Assembly: GCA_910579015.1 (NCBI GenBank)
Contig: CAJTRO010000003.1
Span: 1 to 64,000 of the forward strand
Source: an uncultured Dorea sp.
GTDB taxonomy: Bacteria > Bacillota_A > Clostridia > Lachnospirales > Lachnospiraceae
Length of the DNA stretch: 64,000 nt
Direction: 5' to 3'
In this document: piece after piece, positions 53,498 to 60,632 of the stretch
Layout of the letters: each line of letters starts with the position of its first letter
Position numbering within the stretch: position 1 is the first letter of the stretch
Program-made: the position numbers and the translations under genes
The notes under the pieces: generated by a model
The model's input: the letters and a program-made list of their open reading frames with translations, nothing else
Databases searched by the model: none
What the model was told of the DNA's origin: nothing

Positions 53498-54626
53498 AAC
53501 GTTCCCTCCTTATGCCTAAAAATGCAACTGTAAGAAGCAGTATACTCATCACGGCGAGAATCACAAGGCATCTGGTAAATCGTTCCATGTCGTTGTAGAT
53601 GCCCATACAATAAAATGCATCGCTTAAGACTGCCGCCGGGTTGATGCGGTTGATGATGGGGCAGTTAAGCTCAATGATATTCTTCATATTTCCGAACATC
53701 AGGCCCGCCAGAAAGCCGGGAAACAGCGTTAACAGCACACAGACGCCTATTTTCAGACTGTAGGATATCCGGGCGAGGCATCCGATGGCAACGCCTAAGC
53801 AGACTCCGATCATGCTTCCCATGAAATCCACCAGGAGCAGGGAGCCGATATCATCTCCCAGACTGATCTTAAGCGCTTTGGTGACGTACAGGCATAAGAT
53901 CAGGATATTGAAGAAATGAATGATAAACAGTACTGCCATATCTATCAGGATCAGGGTAAGCTTGTGTGTCGGCGTGATACTGCGCCTTGCACCAAGGGCG
54001 GAGATATTTGCCTGTCCGTCTATGCTTGACTGGACACCCAGGAAGGCTCCGGAGAGACAGGCGTAGGCGATCAGTGCGAAAAAATACTGGATGTTAGGAT
54101 TTAGGTCTTTGCCGCCCAGAGAAACCTCGGCAGTCGTGTTACGGTAGTCAGCCACAGCCTCTATGGCGTCCGGGAGCTTTTCGGGATGAGTCCGGGCAAT
54201 CTCGGCAAACATGGCGGCGTTCTGGTTATAGCTTTCCAGAACGGAAGTCAGGATGCTTTCGTTGAGGCCGTTTTTGGCAACGGTCAGGGAAGGCGTGTCA
54301 CGGACGTAGAAGATTCCGGAGATGGTCTCTTCATTCAGTGCGTCAAGGGCTTCTGATTCCAGGGAAATATCCTTTATATCCAGCATTTCCCCGTCCATCT
54401 GTGTCAGGAACTCTTCAAAAGCCCGGGCGTTTTCTGAGGCGTCACCATCTCTGATCACGGCTGTCTTGACCGCATCCCAGCGGGATTCCCCGGTGCTGTC
54501 AAGTCCGGCGCTTCCAAAGGACAGGTAGAAGAGTGTGCCGAGTATGATCGGGAATAAAAGAGCCCAGAACATAACCGGGAAATTCCGTATGGTCTGTAGG
54601 AAACGGTATTTGAATAAATGAAGCAT
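53484..54626 (-). CDS. ABC-2 type exporter permease (first)
   Basis: The 380-residue permease has the same layout as its downstream neighbour: N-terminal helix (about 15-38, FPVMFWALLFPIILGTLFYL), a large external loop to about 180, then five or six helices. The two are homologous and likely form a heterodimer. The start follows AGGAGGG and is 11 nt from the ATPase stop. Confidence 0.88.
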   Translation of the reverse strand: MLHLFKYRFLQTIRNFPVMFWALLFPIILGTLFYLSFGSAGLDSTGESRWDAVKTAVIRDGDASENARAFEEFLTQMDGEMLDIKDISLESEALDALNEETISGIFYVRDTPSLTVAKNGLNESILTSVLESYNQNAAMFAEIARTHPEKLPDAIEAVADYRNTTAEVSLGGKDLNPNIQYFFALIAYACLSGAFLGVQSSIDGQANISALGARRSITPTHKLTLILIDMAVLFIIHFFNILILCLYVTKALKISLGDDIGSLLLVDFMGSMIGVCLGVAIGCLARISYSLKIGVCVLLTLFPGFLAGLMFGNMKNIIELNCPIINRINPAAVLSDAFYCMGIYNDMERFTRCLVILAVMSILLLTVAFLGIRRERYDSI

Positions 54627-54637
54627 TCCTATCCCTC

Positions 54638-55582
54638 CTAATCTCTTAATTCTTTGCCCGTGATCTCAAGGAATACGTCGTTGAGGGTGGGCAGTTCGGA
54701 AAATACCCTGCCGAAGCTTACGTCTTTTTCCTGTAAATAATTCAGAACACGTATCAGGTTGTGTTTTGCTGTGCCAAGCCGGATTTTTAAGATCTGGCTC
54801 TCATAGCTTATGTCAAAGACGTGGGGAAGCGTCCGTATTTGGGCAAGCAGGGGAGCGTCCAGCGTGACGGCTTCGATGGTAATGGTTTCACCTGTCTTGA
54901 TCATTTTCTTTAATTCTTCCGTCGTACCGGCTGCCAGCACGCGCCCGTGGTCGATAATGGCAATGCGGGTGCAGATCTGTTCCACCTCTTCCATGTAGTG
55001 GGAGGTGTAGATGATGGTAGAACCCTGCTGGTTCAGCTTTACGATCCCTTCAAGGATCTTGTTGCGGCTCTGTGGATCGACGGCCACGGTAGGCTCATCC
55101 ATGATGATAAGCCTTGGCTTGTGGACAATCCCGCAGGCAATGTTAAGCCTTCTCAGGAGGCCGCCGGAGAGCTTCTTTGGGCGCATCTTCGTGAAATCTT
55201 CAAGCCCTGTGAAAGCGATTGCATCTTCGACGAGCTGCTGCCTCGCCGCCTTGTCGCGGACGTACAGGCCGCAGAAATAGTCGATATTCTCACGGACAGA
55301 CATCTGCTCGAATACGGCGACATTCTGCATTACGACGCCGATCTGCTTCTTGATATCGTAGCTGTTTGGAGTCATATTTTTCCCGAAAATGGTGATGGTG
55401 CCTTTGTCATACTTAAGCAGTGCAAGCAGACAGTTGATGGCTGTGGTCTTGCCGGAGCCGTTGGGGCCGAGAAGTCCGAAGATCTCGCCCTCTTGTATGT
55501 TTAGCGACAGGTGGTCTAACGCCACCAGGTTCTGGTATCTTTTAACCAGATTTTCGATCTGGATCAGGTTGGTTGACTGCAT
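54638..55582 (-). CDS. ABC exporter ATPase
   Basis: The 314-residue ATP-binding protein has Walker A GPNGSGKTT, Q-loop, signature LSGGLLRR, Walker B LIIMDEPTVAVDPQ and the H-loop TSHYMEEVE, and a C-terminal domain of about 90 residues as in drug or lantibiotic exporters. It is the first gene of a three-gene unit (ATPase, permease, permease) and is divergent from the sensor kinase and response regulator, an arrangement typical of antimicrobial-peptide sensing and export systems. Confidence 0.9.
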   Translation of the reverse strand: MQSTNLIQIENLVKRYQNLVALDHLSLNIQEGEIFGLLGPNGSGKTTAINCLLALLKYDKGTITIFGKNMTPNSYDIKKQIGVVMQNVAVFEQMSVRENIDYFCGLYVRDKAARQQLVEDAIAFTGLEDFTKMRPKKLSGGLLRRLNIACGIVHKPRLIIMDEPTVAVDPQSRNKILEGIVKLNQQGSTIIYTSHYMEEVEQICTRIAIIDHGRVLAAGTTEELKKMIKTGETITIEAVTLDAPLLAQIRTLPHVFDISYESQILKIRLGTAKHNLIRVLNYLQEKDVSFGRVFSELPTLNDVFLEITGKELRD

Positions 55583-55605
55583 AGAATCGCCTCCTTATTT
55601 GATAC

Positions 55606-55634
55606 TTGTAGTATAAAGTACAGACGTATATAAT
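55606..55634 (+). promoter_or_regulatory. Promoter of the two-component system
   Basis: TTGTAG (55606-55611), 17-nt spacer, TATAAT (55629-55634). On the minus strand TATACT (complement 55610-55615) could serve the ABC genes, so the divergent promoters overlap. GTGTCAG is directly repeated twice just downstream (about 55641-55654) and may bind the regulator. Confidence 0.45.
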
Positions 55635-55715
55635 GGTAGTGTCAGGTGTCAGAAGGGGATGTGACAAATGTAATATTTTTATTCTGGGGCAATGGCTCTG
55701 GCGGGAGGGAATAGA

Positions 55716-56888
55716 ATGGGACACGCATTAGATTTGGCTGTGATATGGTTATATTGTCTGGCGGCGGTTGTTTTTATACCGGTCAATATTCCGTTTGTGG
55801 CGGCGGCACTTACGGCGGTTATTTATGCGTGCGGTGTATGTCTGGTGCGGTCAGGGCGGATGAGGATCGGCATGACGGCGGTGTTTCTTGTCCTTTCCTT
55901 AGTGTGCCGGCAGTTTCTGGTGTTTGCGCCTCTTGCGCTGTATACGCTGATGGACGCGTCGATGCCTTCTGTCAATGAAGGAGGCGGCAAGAGGATCTGC
56001 GGGGATATGTCTTGCGGGGATTCTTATGGGTGTGATATAGTGGATACACGCGGATATGTATTGGGGACGGCTGTCTTCCTCCTTGGTGCTTCTTTTTACA
56101 TTACTTCTGACAGTTCGAAGATATGGTTTATCGCCGCGGGCTGTGCAGCCGCGGGGCTGATTCAGTACAAGACCGGACAGTGCGGCCTGTTGGATGAGAG
56201 ATATCGAAGGACCAGGGATGACAGCGTGGAGAAGAACCGGCTGCTTCGGGAGAAGAATCAGAGCATTCTGGAAAAGCAGGATTACGAGATATACACGGCG
56301 ACGCTTCGGGAGAGAAACCGGATCGCAAGGGAGATCCATGACAATGTGGGGCATATGCTGTCCCGGTCTATTCTGATGGTGGGGGCGATGAAGGCGGTCC
56401 ATGGGGACGGAAGCCTGAAAGATGCGCTGTACCAGCTGGAGGATACCCTGAATGCGGCAATGACCAGTGTACGCCAGAGCGTCCATGACCTTCATGACGA
56501 GGCGATCAATCTAAAGGAGGTGCTGGAAAGTCTGGCGGGAGAATACACCTTCTGTGATGCACGGCTTGAGTATGATATGGGCTATGATGTCCCAAGGGAG
56601 ATACGGTACGGGTTTATCGCCATTGTCAAGGAGGCGCTGAATAATGTGATGAAGCACAGTAATGCCACACAGGTATGGGTGGTGGCGAGGGAGCATCCGG
56701 GCCTGTATCAGCTGGTGATAGAGGATAACGGGACGACGGAGGGCGTAAAGAAACGGGCAGAGTACGGCCGGGGGATCGGGATCCGCAATATGAAGGAGCG
56801 GGTGGACGCATTCGGCGGAAATCTTGAGATCCGGACACAGAAAGGGTGGCGGATTTACATCACCGTGCCGAAGAAGGCAGAAGGATAA
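55716..56888 (+). CDS. Sensor histidine kinase (NarX/LiaS type)
   Basis: The 390-residue kinase has four or five N-terminal membrane helices with almost no extracellular domain, a short coiled coil, the HisKA_3 domain with the phosphoacceptor in RNRIAREIHDNVGH, and the HATPase domain with the N box (VKEALNNVMKHS) and a G box (YGRGIGIRNMKERV). The ATG at 55716 follows GGGAGGGAATAGA; the frame's earlier ATG is poorly placed. With no external domain it may sense through the membrane or via its divergent transporter partners. Confidence 0.9.
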   Translation: MGHALDLAVIWLYCLAAVVFIPVNIPFVAAALTAVIYACGVCLVRSGRMRIGMTAVFLVLSLVCRQFLVFAPLALYTLMDASMPSVNEGGGKRICGDMSCGDSYGCDIVDTRGYVLGTAVFLLGASFYITSDSSKIWFIAAGCAAAGLIQYKTGQCGLLDERYRRTRDDSVEKNRLLREKNQSILEKQDYEIYTATLRERNRIAREIHDNVGHMLSRSILMVGAMKAVHGDGSLKDALYQLEDTLNAAMTSVRQSVHDLHDEAINLKEVLESLAGEYTFCDARLEYDMGYDVPREIRYGFIAIVKEALNNVMKHSNATQVWVVAREHPGLYQLVIEDNGTTEGVKKRAEYGRGIGIRNMKERVDAFGGNLEIRTQKGWRIYITVPKKAEG

Positions 56889-56942
56889 AAAGGTAAGGCG
56901 GCAGGGCAGATATCCGGGCAGGCCGGGAGGAGGGGAGATAAA

Positions 56943-57566
56943 TTGGAGATTGTTATTGTGGATGATGATGTGTTGGTGGCGGGCGCGCTTAAGACTATAC
57001 TGGAGGCAGGGGAAGACGTTAAAGTTACCGGAACGGGACGGGACGGCAGTGAAGCAATGGAGCTTTACCGGCGGTATCGGCCGGATGTACTGCTTATGGA
57101 TATCCGGATGCAGAAGGTTGGCGGACTTGAGGCGGCAGAACAGATTCTTGGGGAATATCCAGAAGCAAAGATTCTGTTTCTGACTACGTTTGCCGATGAT
57201 GAATATATTGTGAAGGCGTTAAAATACGGAGTGAAAGGATATCTGTTAAAGCAGGATTACCAGAGCATTCTTCCGGCGATCCGGGCAGTATGCACAGGCC
57301 AGACTGTATTTGGTACAGAGATCGTATCCAAGATCCCCCAGCTTCTGCAAGAGAAGAAGAACTATGACTGGGAAGCCTGCGATATCAGCGAGAAGGAGCT
57401 TAAGGTCATATCCCTGGTGGCAGAGGGCTTAAGCAATAAGGAAATTGCGGAAGAATTATTCCTGAGCGAGGGAACGGTACGCAATTATATCAGCAATATC
57501 CTTGACAAGACGGGGCTTCGGGACCGCACGCAGCTGGCAGTACATTATCTGAGGGCGGTGGGGTAA
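56943..57566 (+). CDS. NarL/LuxR-family response regulator
   Basis: The 207-residue regulator has a receiver domain with the acidic pocket at residues 7-9, phospho-acceptor D53 (LLMDIRM), the conserved Thr in LTTFADDEY, and Lys in KGYLLK, and a C-terminal LuxR-type helix-turn-helix (EGLSNKEIAEELFLSEGTVR). Its start is a TTG after GGAGGGGAG. It is paired with the kinase just upstream and should control the divergent ABC exporter. Confidence 0.92.
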   Translation: MEIVIVDDDVLVAGALKTILEAGEDVKVTGTGRDGSEAMELYRRYRPDVLLMDIRMQKVGGLEAAEQILGEYPEAKILFLTTFADDEYIVKALKYGVKGYLLKQDYQSILPAIRAVCTGQTVFGTEIVSKIPQLLQEKKNYDWEACDISEKELKVISLVAEGLSNKEIAEELFLSEGTVRNYISNILDKTGLRDRTQLAVHYLRAVG

Positions 57567-57594
57567 AATATCTGGTTTGGAGGAGAATAAGGCG

Positions 57595-58548
57595 ATGATC
57601 GTATTAAGTAAAAAAGAAATCGAAGAACTGGTGGAGCTGAATGAGATGATGGACCAGATCGAGGAGGCATACAGGATCTATGGGACGGGAGAATACTATA
57701 TGCCGCCAAGGCCGTCCGTAGAGCATGAGAATAAAACTCTGATGTATATGCCATGCTATACGAAGGATATTATCGGGACGAAGATATTATCCATTTTTCC
57801 GGAAAACGCGGCGCTTGGCCTGCCGTCTATTGACGGGGTGGTGCTTTTGAGCGATCGGACTACAGGAGCGCCTGTTGCCGTGCTTGACGGCCAGGCGGTG
57901 ACTGCCTACAGGACCGGAGCAGTAGGCGGGGTGGGGATCCGGCACCTGTCCAGGGAGGATTGTCATACGGTGGGGATCGTCGGAGCAGGAGTGCAGGGAT
58001 TTCACCTGGCGCTCTATGCCTGCGCGGCGCGCGATATCCATACGGTCTGTGTCTACAACCACAGTGACAGGGATATCAGGGAATATCTAGACAGATTGGA
58101 AAAAACTATTGATAACCCTGACATAAAAGTAGTACAATGTAAGACGGTGGAGGAACTGACCGGCTTAAGCGATATCATCTGTACAGCCACGCCGGCCGTA
58201 AGGCCCGTGCTGCCGGATGACAGAAAACTGCTTGAGGGCAAATGTATCATAGCCGTCGGTTCATATACACCGCAGATGCGTGAGATACCGGATGCCATAT
58301 GGGATCTTGTGGACAAGGTTTATATCGAGCTTCCCTATGCCTGCGAGGAGAGCGGAGATCTAAGCCAGCCTCTTTCTGAGGGAAGGCTTACCAAGGATAA
58401 GATCATGCTGATGGATCAATATCTGGCGTCAGGTACGCAAAAAGGAGTATCAAAAGGGACTACGTATTTCAAATCTGTTGGAATGGGGCTCTTTGATATA
58501 TGCATTGCACAAAAATTATTGGAAAAAGTAAAGGAGAGACGATCATGA
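57595..58548 (+). CDS. Ornithine cyclodeaminase/mu-crystallin family enzyme
   Basis: The 317-residue protein has the NAD(P)-binding motif GIVGAGVQG near 130 and the family signatures LDGQAVTAYRTGAVGGVG and ICTATPAVRPVL. Members act as ornithine cyclodeaminases, alanine dehydrogenases or ketimine reductases; which one cannot be decided here. The ATG at 57595 follows GGAGGAG. The gene overlaps ridA by four bases (ATGA), so translation is coupled. The pairing suggests an imine-forming reaction whose product RidA removes. Confidence 0.85.
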   Translation: MIVLSKKEIEELVELNEMMDQIEEAYRIYGTGEYYMPPRPSVEHENKTLMYMPCYTKDIIGTKILSIFPENAALGLPSIDGVVLLSDRTTGAPVAVLDGQAVTAYRTGAVGGVGIRHLSREDCHTVGIVGAGVQGFHLALYACAARDIHTVCVYNHSDRDIREYLDRLEKTIDNPDIKVVQCKTVEELTGLSDIICTATPAVRPVLPDDRKLLEGKCIIAVGSYTPQMREIPDAIWDLVDKVYIELPYACEESGDLSQPLSEGRLTKDKIMLMDQYLASGTQKGVSKGTTYFKSVGMGLFDICIAQKLLEKVKERRS

Positions 58549-58922
58549 AAGTAGTAGCAACAAAGAACGCACCAGAAGCATTGGGACCATATTCACAGGG
58601 ATATGTGCATAACGGAATCTTCTATTCCGCGGGCCAGGTTCCGATCAACCCGGCGACAGGAGCAGTCGAGGCCGAGACGATCGAAGGACAGGCAGATCAG
58701 GTGTGCAAGAACTTAGCAGCAGTCTTAGAGGCGGCAGGAACATCTTTTGACAATGTGCTCAAGACCACCTGTTTCCTTGCGGATATGGGTGATTTTGCAG
58801 CGTTTAATGAAGTATATGCGAAGTATTTCACATCCAAGCCGGCAAGAAGCTGTGTGGCAGTAAAGACACTGCCGAAGAATGTGAAGTGTGAGGTAGAACT
58901 GATTGCGGTTGTGAACGAGTAG
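58545..58922 (+). CDS. ridA: RidA enamine/imine deaminase
   Basis: RidA hydrolyses reactive 2-aminoacrylate and other imines to keto acids. The 125-residue protein has the family residues: APEALGPYSQ at the N-terminus, SAGQVPINPATG, the conserved Arg in SKPARSCVAVKTLP and the C-terminal VEIELIA-like VEVELIAVVNE. The ATG follows AAAGGAG, inside the upstream gene's stop. Its last seven codons are repeated downstream as part of a tandem array. Confidence 0.94.
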   Translation: MKVVATKNAPEALGPYSQGYVHNGIFYSAGQVPINPATGAVEAETIEGQADQVCKNLAAVLEAAGTSFDNVLKTTCFLADMGDFAAFNEVYAKYFTSKPARSCVAVKTLPKNVKCEVELIAVVNE

Positions 58923-59024
58923 GTTTACAGTAATTGCGGTTGTGAACGAGCAGGTTTACAATAATTGCGGTTGTGAACGAGTGGTTTACAATAATTGCGG
59001 TTGTAAACGAGTGGGTTTACGATA
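58902..59024 (+). repeat. Four 31-bp tandem copies of the 3' end of ridA
   Basis: Unit 1 at 58902-58932 includes the last codons and stop of ridA; three more follow at 58933-58963, 58964-58993 (30 bp) and 58994-59024. Each unit starts ATTGCGGTTGTRAACGAG and ends with a GTTTACRATA-like sequence; the two halves (TTGTRAAC and GTTTACA) pair to form a small hairpin. The array fills the gap before the Mrp gene. Confidence 0.95.
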
Positions 59025-59052
59025 ATATAATGGATAGAAAGAGGTAAGAATT

Positions 59053-59886
59053 ATGGCGGAAGAACAGCAGAGTGGCTGCACGTCGTCTGACTGTGCCGGA
59101 TGTGCACATGCAGGATCATGCAGCAGCAAGCCTCAGGACTTAAGAGAGCCTGCGAATCCATTTTCAAATATTAAAAAAGTGATCGCCGTTGTCAGCGGCA
59201 AGGGCGGAGTCGGCAAGTCTATGGTAACAGCGTCTCTTGCAAGGATGATGCGTGAACAGGGCTTTTCTGTTGGTATCATGGATGCAGATGTGACAGGCCC
59301 GTCGATTCCTAAGATGTATGGAATCCATGAGAAGGCACAGGGGGACGAGGCAGGGATCTTCCCTTGTGAGGCGAAGGACGGTACGAAGATCATGTCCGTG
59401 AACCTGCTTCTTGAGAATGAATCTGATCCTGTTATCTGGAGAGGTCCGGTGATTGCGGGCGTCGTTACCCAGTTCTGGACGGACGTAATGTGGGGGGACC
59501 TGGATTATCTGTTTGTAGATATGCCGCCGGGAACCGGTGATGTACCGCTTACGGTGTTCCAGTCTCTTCCGGTGGATGGCGTGGTGATCGTCACATCACC
59601 GCAGGATCTGGTGAAGATGATTGTGAAGAAGGCTTATAATATGGCGAAGGCCATGAATATTCCGGTATTGGGAATCGTTGAGAATTACAGTTACCTGGTA
59701 TGCCCGGACTGCGGAAAGAAGATTTCTGTATTCGGAGAGAGCCAGATTGATTCGGCGGCCAAAGAACTGGAGATTCCGGTATTAGGAAAGATGCCGATTG
59801 ATGCAAGGCTTGCGGAGGCGGTGGAGCAGGAGAAGTTCCATGAGATCAGCAACGAGTATTTGCAGACGGCGGTGAATAAGATATAG
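59053..59886 (+). CDS. Mrp/NBP35-family P-loop iron-sulfur carrier ATPase
   Basis: The 277-residue protein has the Mrp deviant Walker A VSGKGGVGKS near 48, GIMDADVTGPSIP, FVDMPPGTGDVP and the C-terminal CPDCGKK pair that holds a bridging 4Fe-4S cluster. It also begins with a cysteine-rich region (C9, C14, C17, C23: SGCTSSDCAGCAHAGSC), which resembles the N-terminal cluster site of eukaryotic NBP35. It should deliver iron-sulfur clusters to target enzymes. The start follows AAAGAGG. Confidence 0.9.
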   Translation: MAEEQQSGCTSSDCAGCAHAGSCSSKPQDLREPANPFSNIKKVIAVVSGKGGVGKSMVTASLARMMREQGFSVGIMDADVTGPSIPKMYGIHEKAQGDEAGIFPCEAKDGTKIMSVNLLLENESDPVIWRGPVIAGVVTQFWTDVMWGDLDYLFVDMPPGTGDVPLTVFQSLPVDGVVIVTSPQDLVKMIVKKAYNMAKAMNIPVLGIVENYSYLVCPDCGKKISVFGESQIDSAAKELEIPVLGKMPIDARLAEAVEQEKFHEISNEYLQTAVNKI

Positions 59887-59904
59887 GATCAGATACTGAA
59901 CGGG

Positions 59905-59931
59905 GGAGCAGCAATCGCTGTTCCTCTTTTT
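59905..59931 (+). terminator. Terminator of the Mrp gene
   Basis: GGAGCAGC pairs with GCTGTTCC around AATC (59905-59924), followed by TCTTTTT. Confidence 0.8.
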
Positions 59932-59941
59932 AACAAAAAAA

Positions 59942-59971
59942 CATTACGAAAAATTGTAGTTTTTCGTAATG
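59942..59971. repeat. 30-nt palindrome, copy 1 (inverted pair)
   Basis: CATTACGAAAAA and TTTTTCGTAATG form a perfect hairpin with a 6-nt loop, followed by Ts, so it can act as a second terminator. The reverse complement of the entire 30 nt equals copy 2 except one base. Confidence 0.85.
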
Positions 59972-60078
59972 TTTTTTTGCTGTAAATCTTTATTCATTTT
60001 AATCTATTATGAATAAATAGTCAATAAAACTATCCCCATTTTTTTGTAATATTTGTCTAAAGATTTTTTAAAGAAACC

Positions 60079-60108
60079 CATTACGAAAAACTACACTTTT
60101 TCGTAATG
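60079..60108. repeat. 30-nt palindrome, copy 2 (inverted pair)
   Basis: The same 12-bp stem as copy 1 in the opposite orientation, extended by ACC/GGT to 15 bp. The 107-bp AT-rich spacer between the copies (59972-60078) has a further 9-bp hairpin (TTTATTCAT/ATGAATAAA) and no gene. The pair could be the ends of a small non-autonomous element, or an operator pair upstream of the adhesin leader. Confidence 0.85.
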
Positions 60109-60256
60109 GGTATTAAGGTTTTGTATTTATGCGGGGAGAAAGACGGGATATTTCGGCAGGATTGCATGAAATTACGTCAGATATGAGAAGGAGTTATGAC
60201 GGTCTGGAGAGGGGAAGTTACATGCAGACGGAGTGAAAACACGGGGAGGTGAGGGA

Positions 60257-60346
60257 ATGCGCAGAGGTGATCATGCGCAGGCGTGCCCGCCAGGCACGCC
60301 GACCCATTGTCATATGCCGTCGGTGTCAACGGGGAAGACAGTATAG
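60257..60346 (+). CDS. Possible 29-codon leader peptide
   Basis: An ATG at 60257 follows GGGGAGGTGAGGGA, a strong ribosome binding site, and opens a 29-codon frame (MRRGDHAQACPPGTPTHCHM and nine more residues) that spans a GC-rich 8-bp hairpin (GGCGTGCC/GGCACGCC at 60280-60300) and stops 36 bp before the first aptamer. It may be translated as part of the leader, or be fortuitous. Confidence 0.2.
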   Translation: MRRGDHAQACPPGTPTHCHMPSVSTGKTV

Positions 60347-60381
60347 CCAGATGGCCTGCACATTGCAGAACGTGTGGAAAC

Positions 60382-60464
60382 TTGGCAAACTATCGGAAAC
60401 GATAGGACGCAAAGTCATAGGGACTAAGGCGCCGGAAGGGGCGCTATGTCAGCCTGACCGCTAA
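60382..60464 (+). promoter_or_regulatory. c-di-GMP-I (GEMM-I) riboswitch aptamer 1
   Basis: The sequence has the conserved GEMM-I elements in order: GGCAAAC, P2 hairpin CTATCG-GAAA-CGATAG, core GGACGCAAAG (60405-60414), CATAGGGACTAAGG, P3 closed by GGCGCC/GGCGC, and CTATGTCAGCC. P1 is TTGGC with GCTAA. The base before GCAAAC is G, matching G20 of the Vibrio Vc2 aptamer, expected to favour c-di-GMP. Confidence 0.88.
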
Positions 60465-60468
60465 TTTG

Positions 60469-60549
60469 ATTAGCAAACCGTCGGAAACGGCGGGACGCAA
60501 AGCTATGGGGACTAAAAGTCATGTTGGCTATGTCAGCCCGGCTGCTAAT
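60469..60549 (+). promoter_or_regulatory. GEMM-I riboswitch aptamer 2 (A at the G20 position)
   Basis: P1 is ATTAGCA (60469-60475) with TGCTAAT (60543-60549). Conserved elements follow: GCAAACC, GAAA-capped P2, GGACGCAAAG (60493-60502), CTATGGGGACTAA and TATGTCAGCCCGG. The base before GCAAACC is A. The first 47 nt differ from aptamer 3 at only two positions. Confidence 0.9.
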
Positions 60550-60553
60550 TTAA

Positions 60554-60632
60554 TTAGCAAACCGTTGGAAACGGCGGGACGCAAAGCTATGGGGGCTAAG
60601 GTGCTTTTGGTACTAAGCCAGCCCGGCCGCCG
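60554..60632 (+). promoter_or_regulatory. GEMM-I riboswitch aptamer 3 (A at the G20 position)
   Basis: The aptamer has GCAAACC, GAAA-capped P2, core GGACGCAAAG (60577-60586), CTATGGGGGCTAA, a P3 loop with TTTT, and AAGCCAGCCCGG. Its own P1 is weak, as the 3' strand (GGCCGCC) matches the 5' strand (ATTAGC) poorly, whereas the 5' strand pairs perfectly with the end of aptamer 2. Confidence 0.87.
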
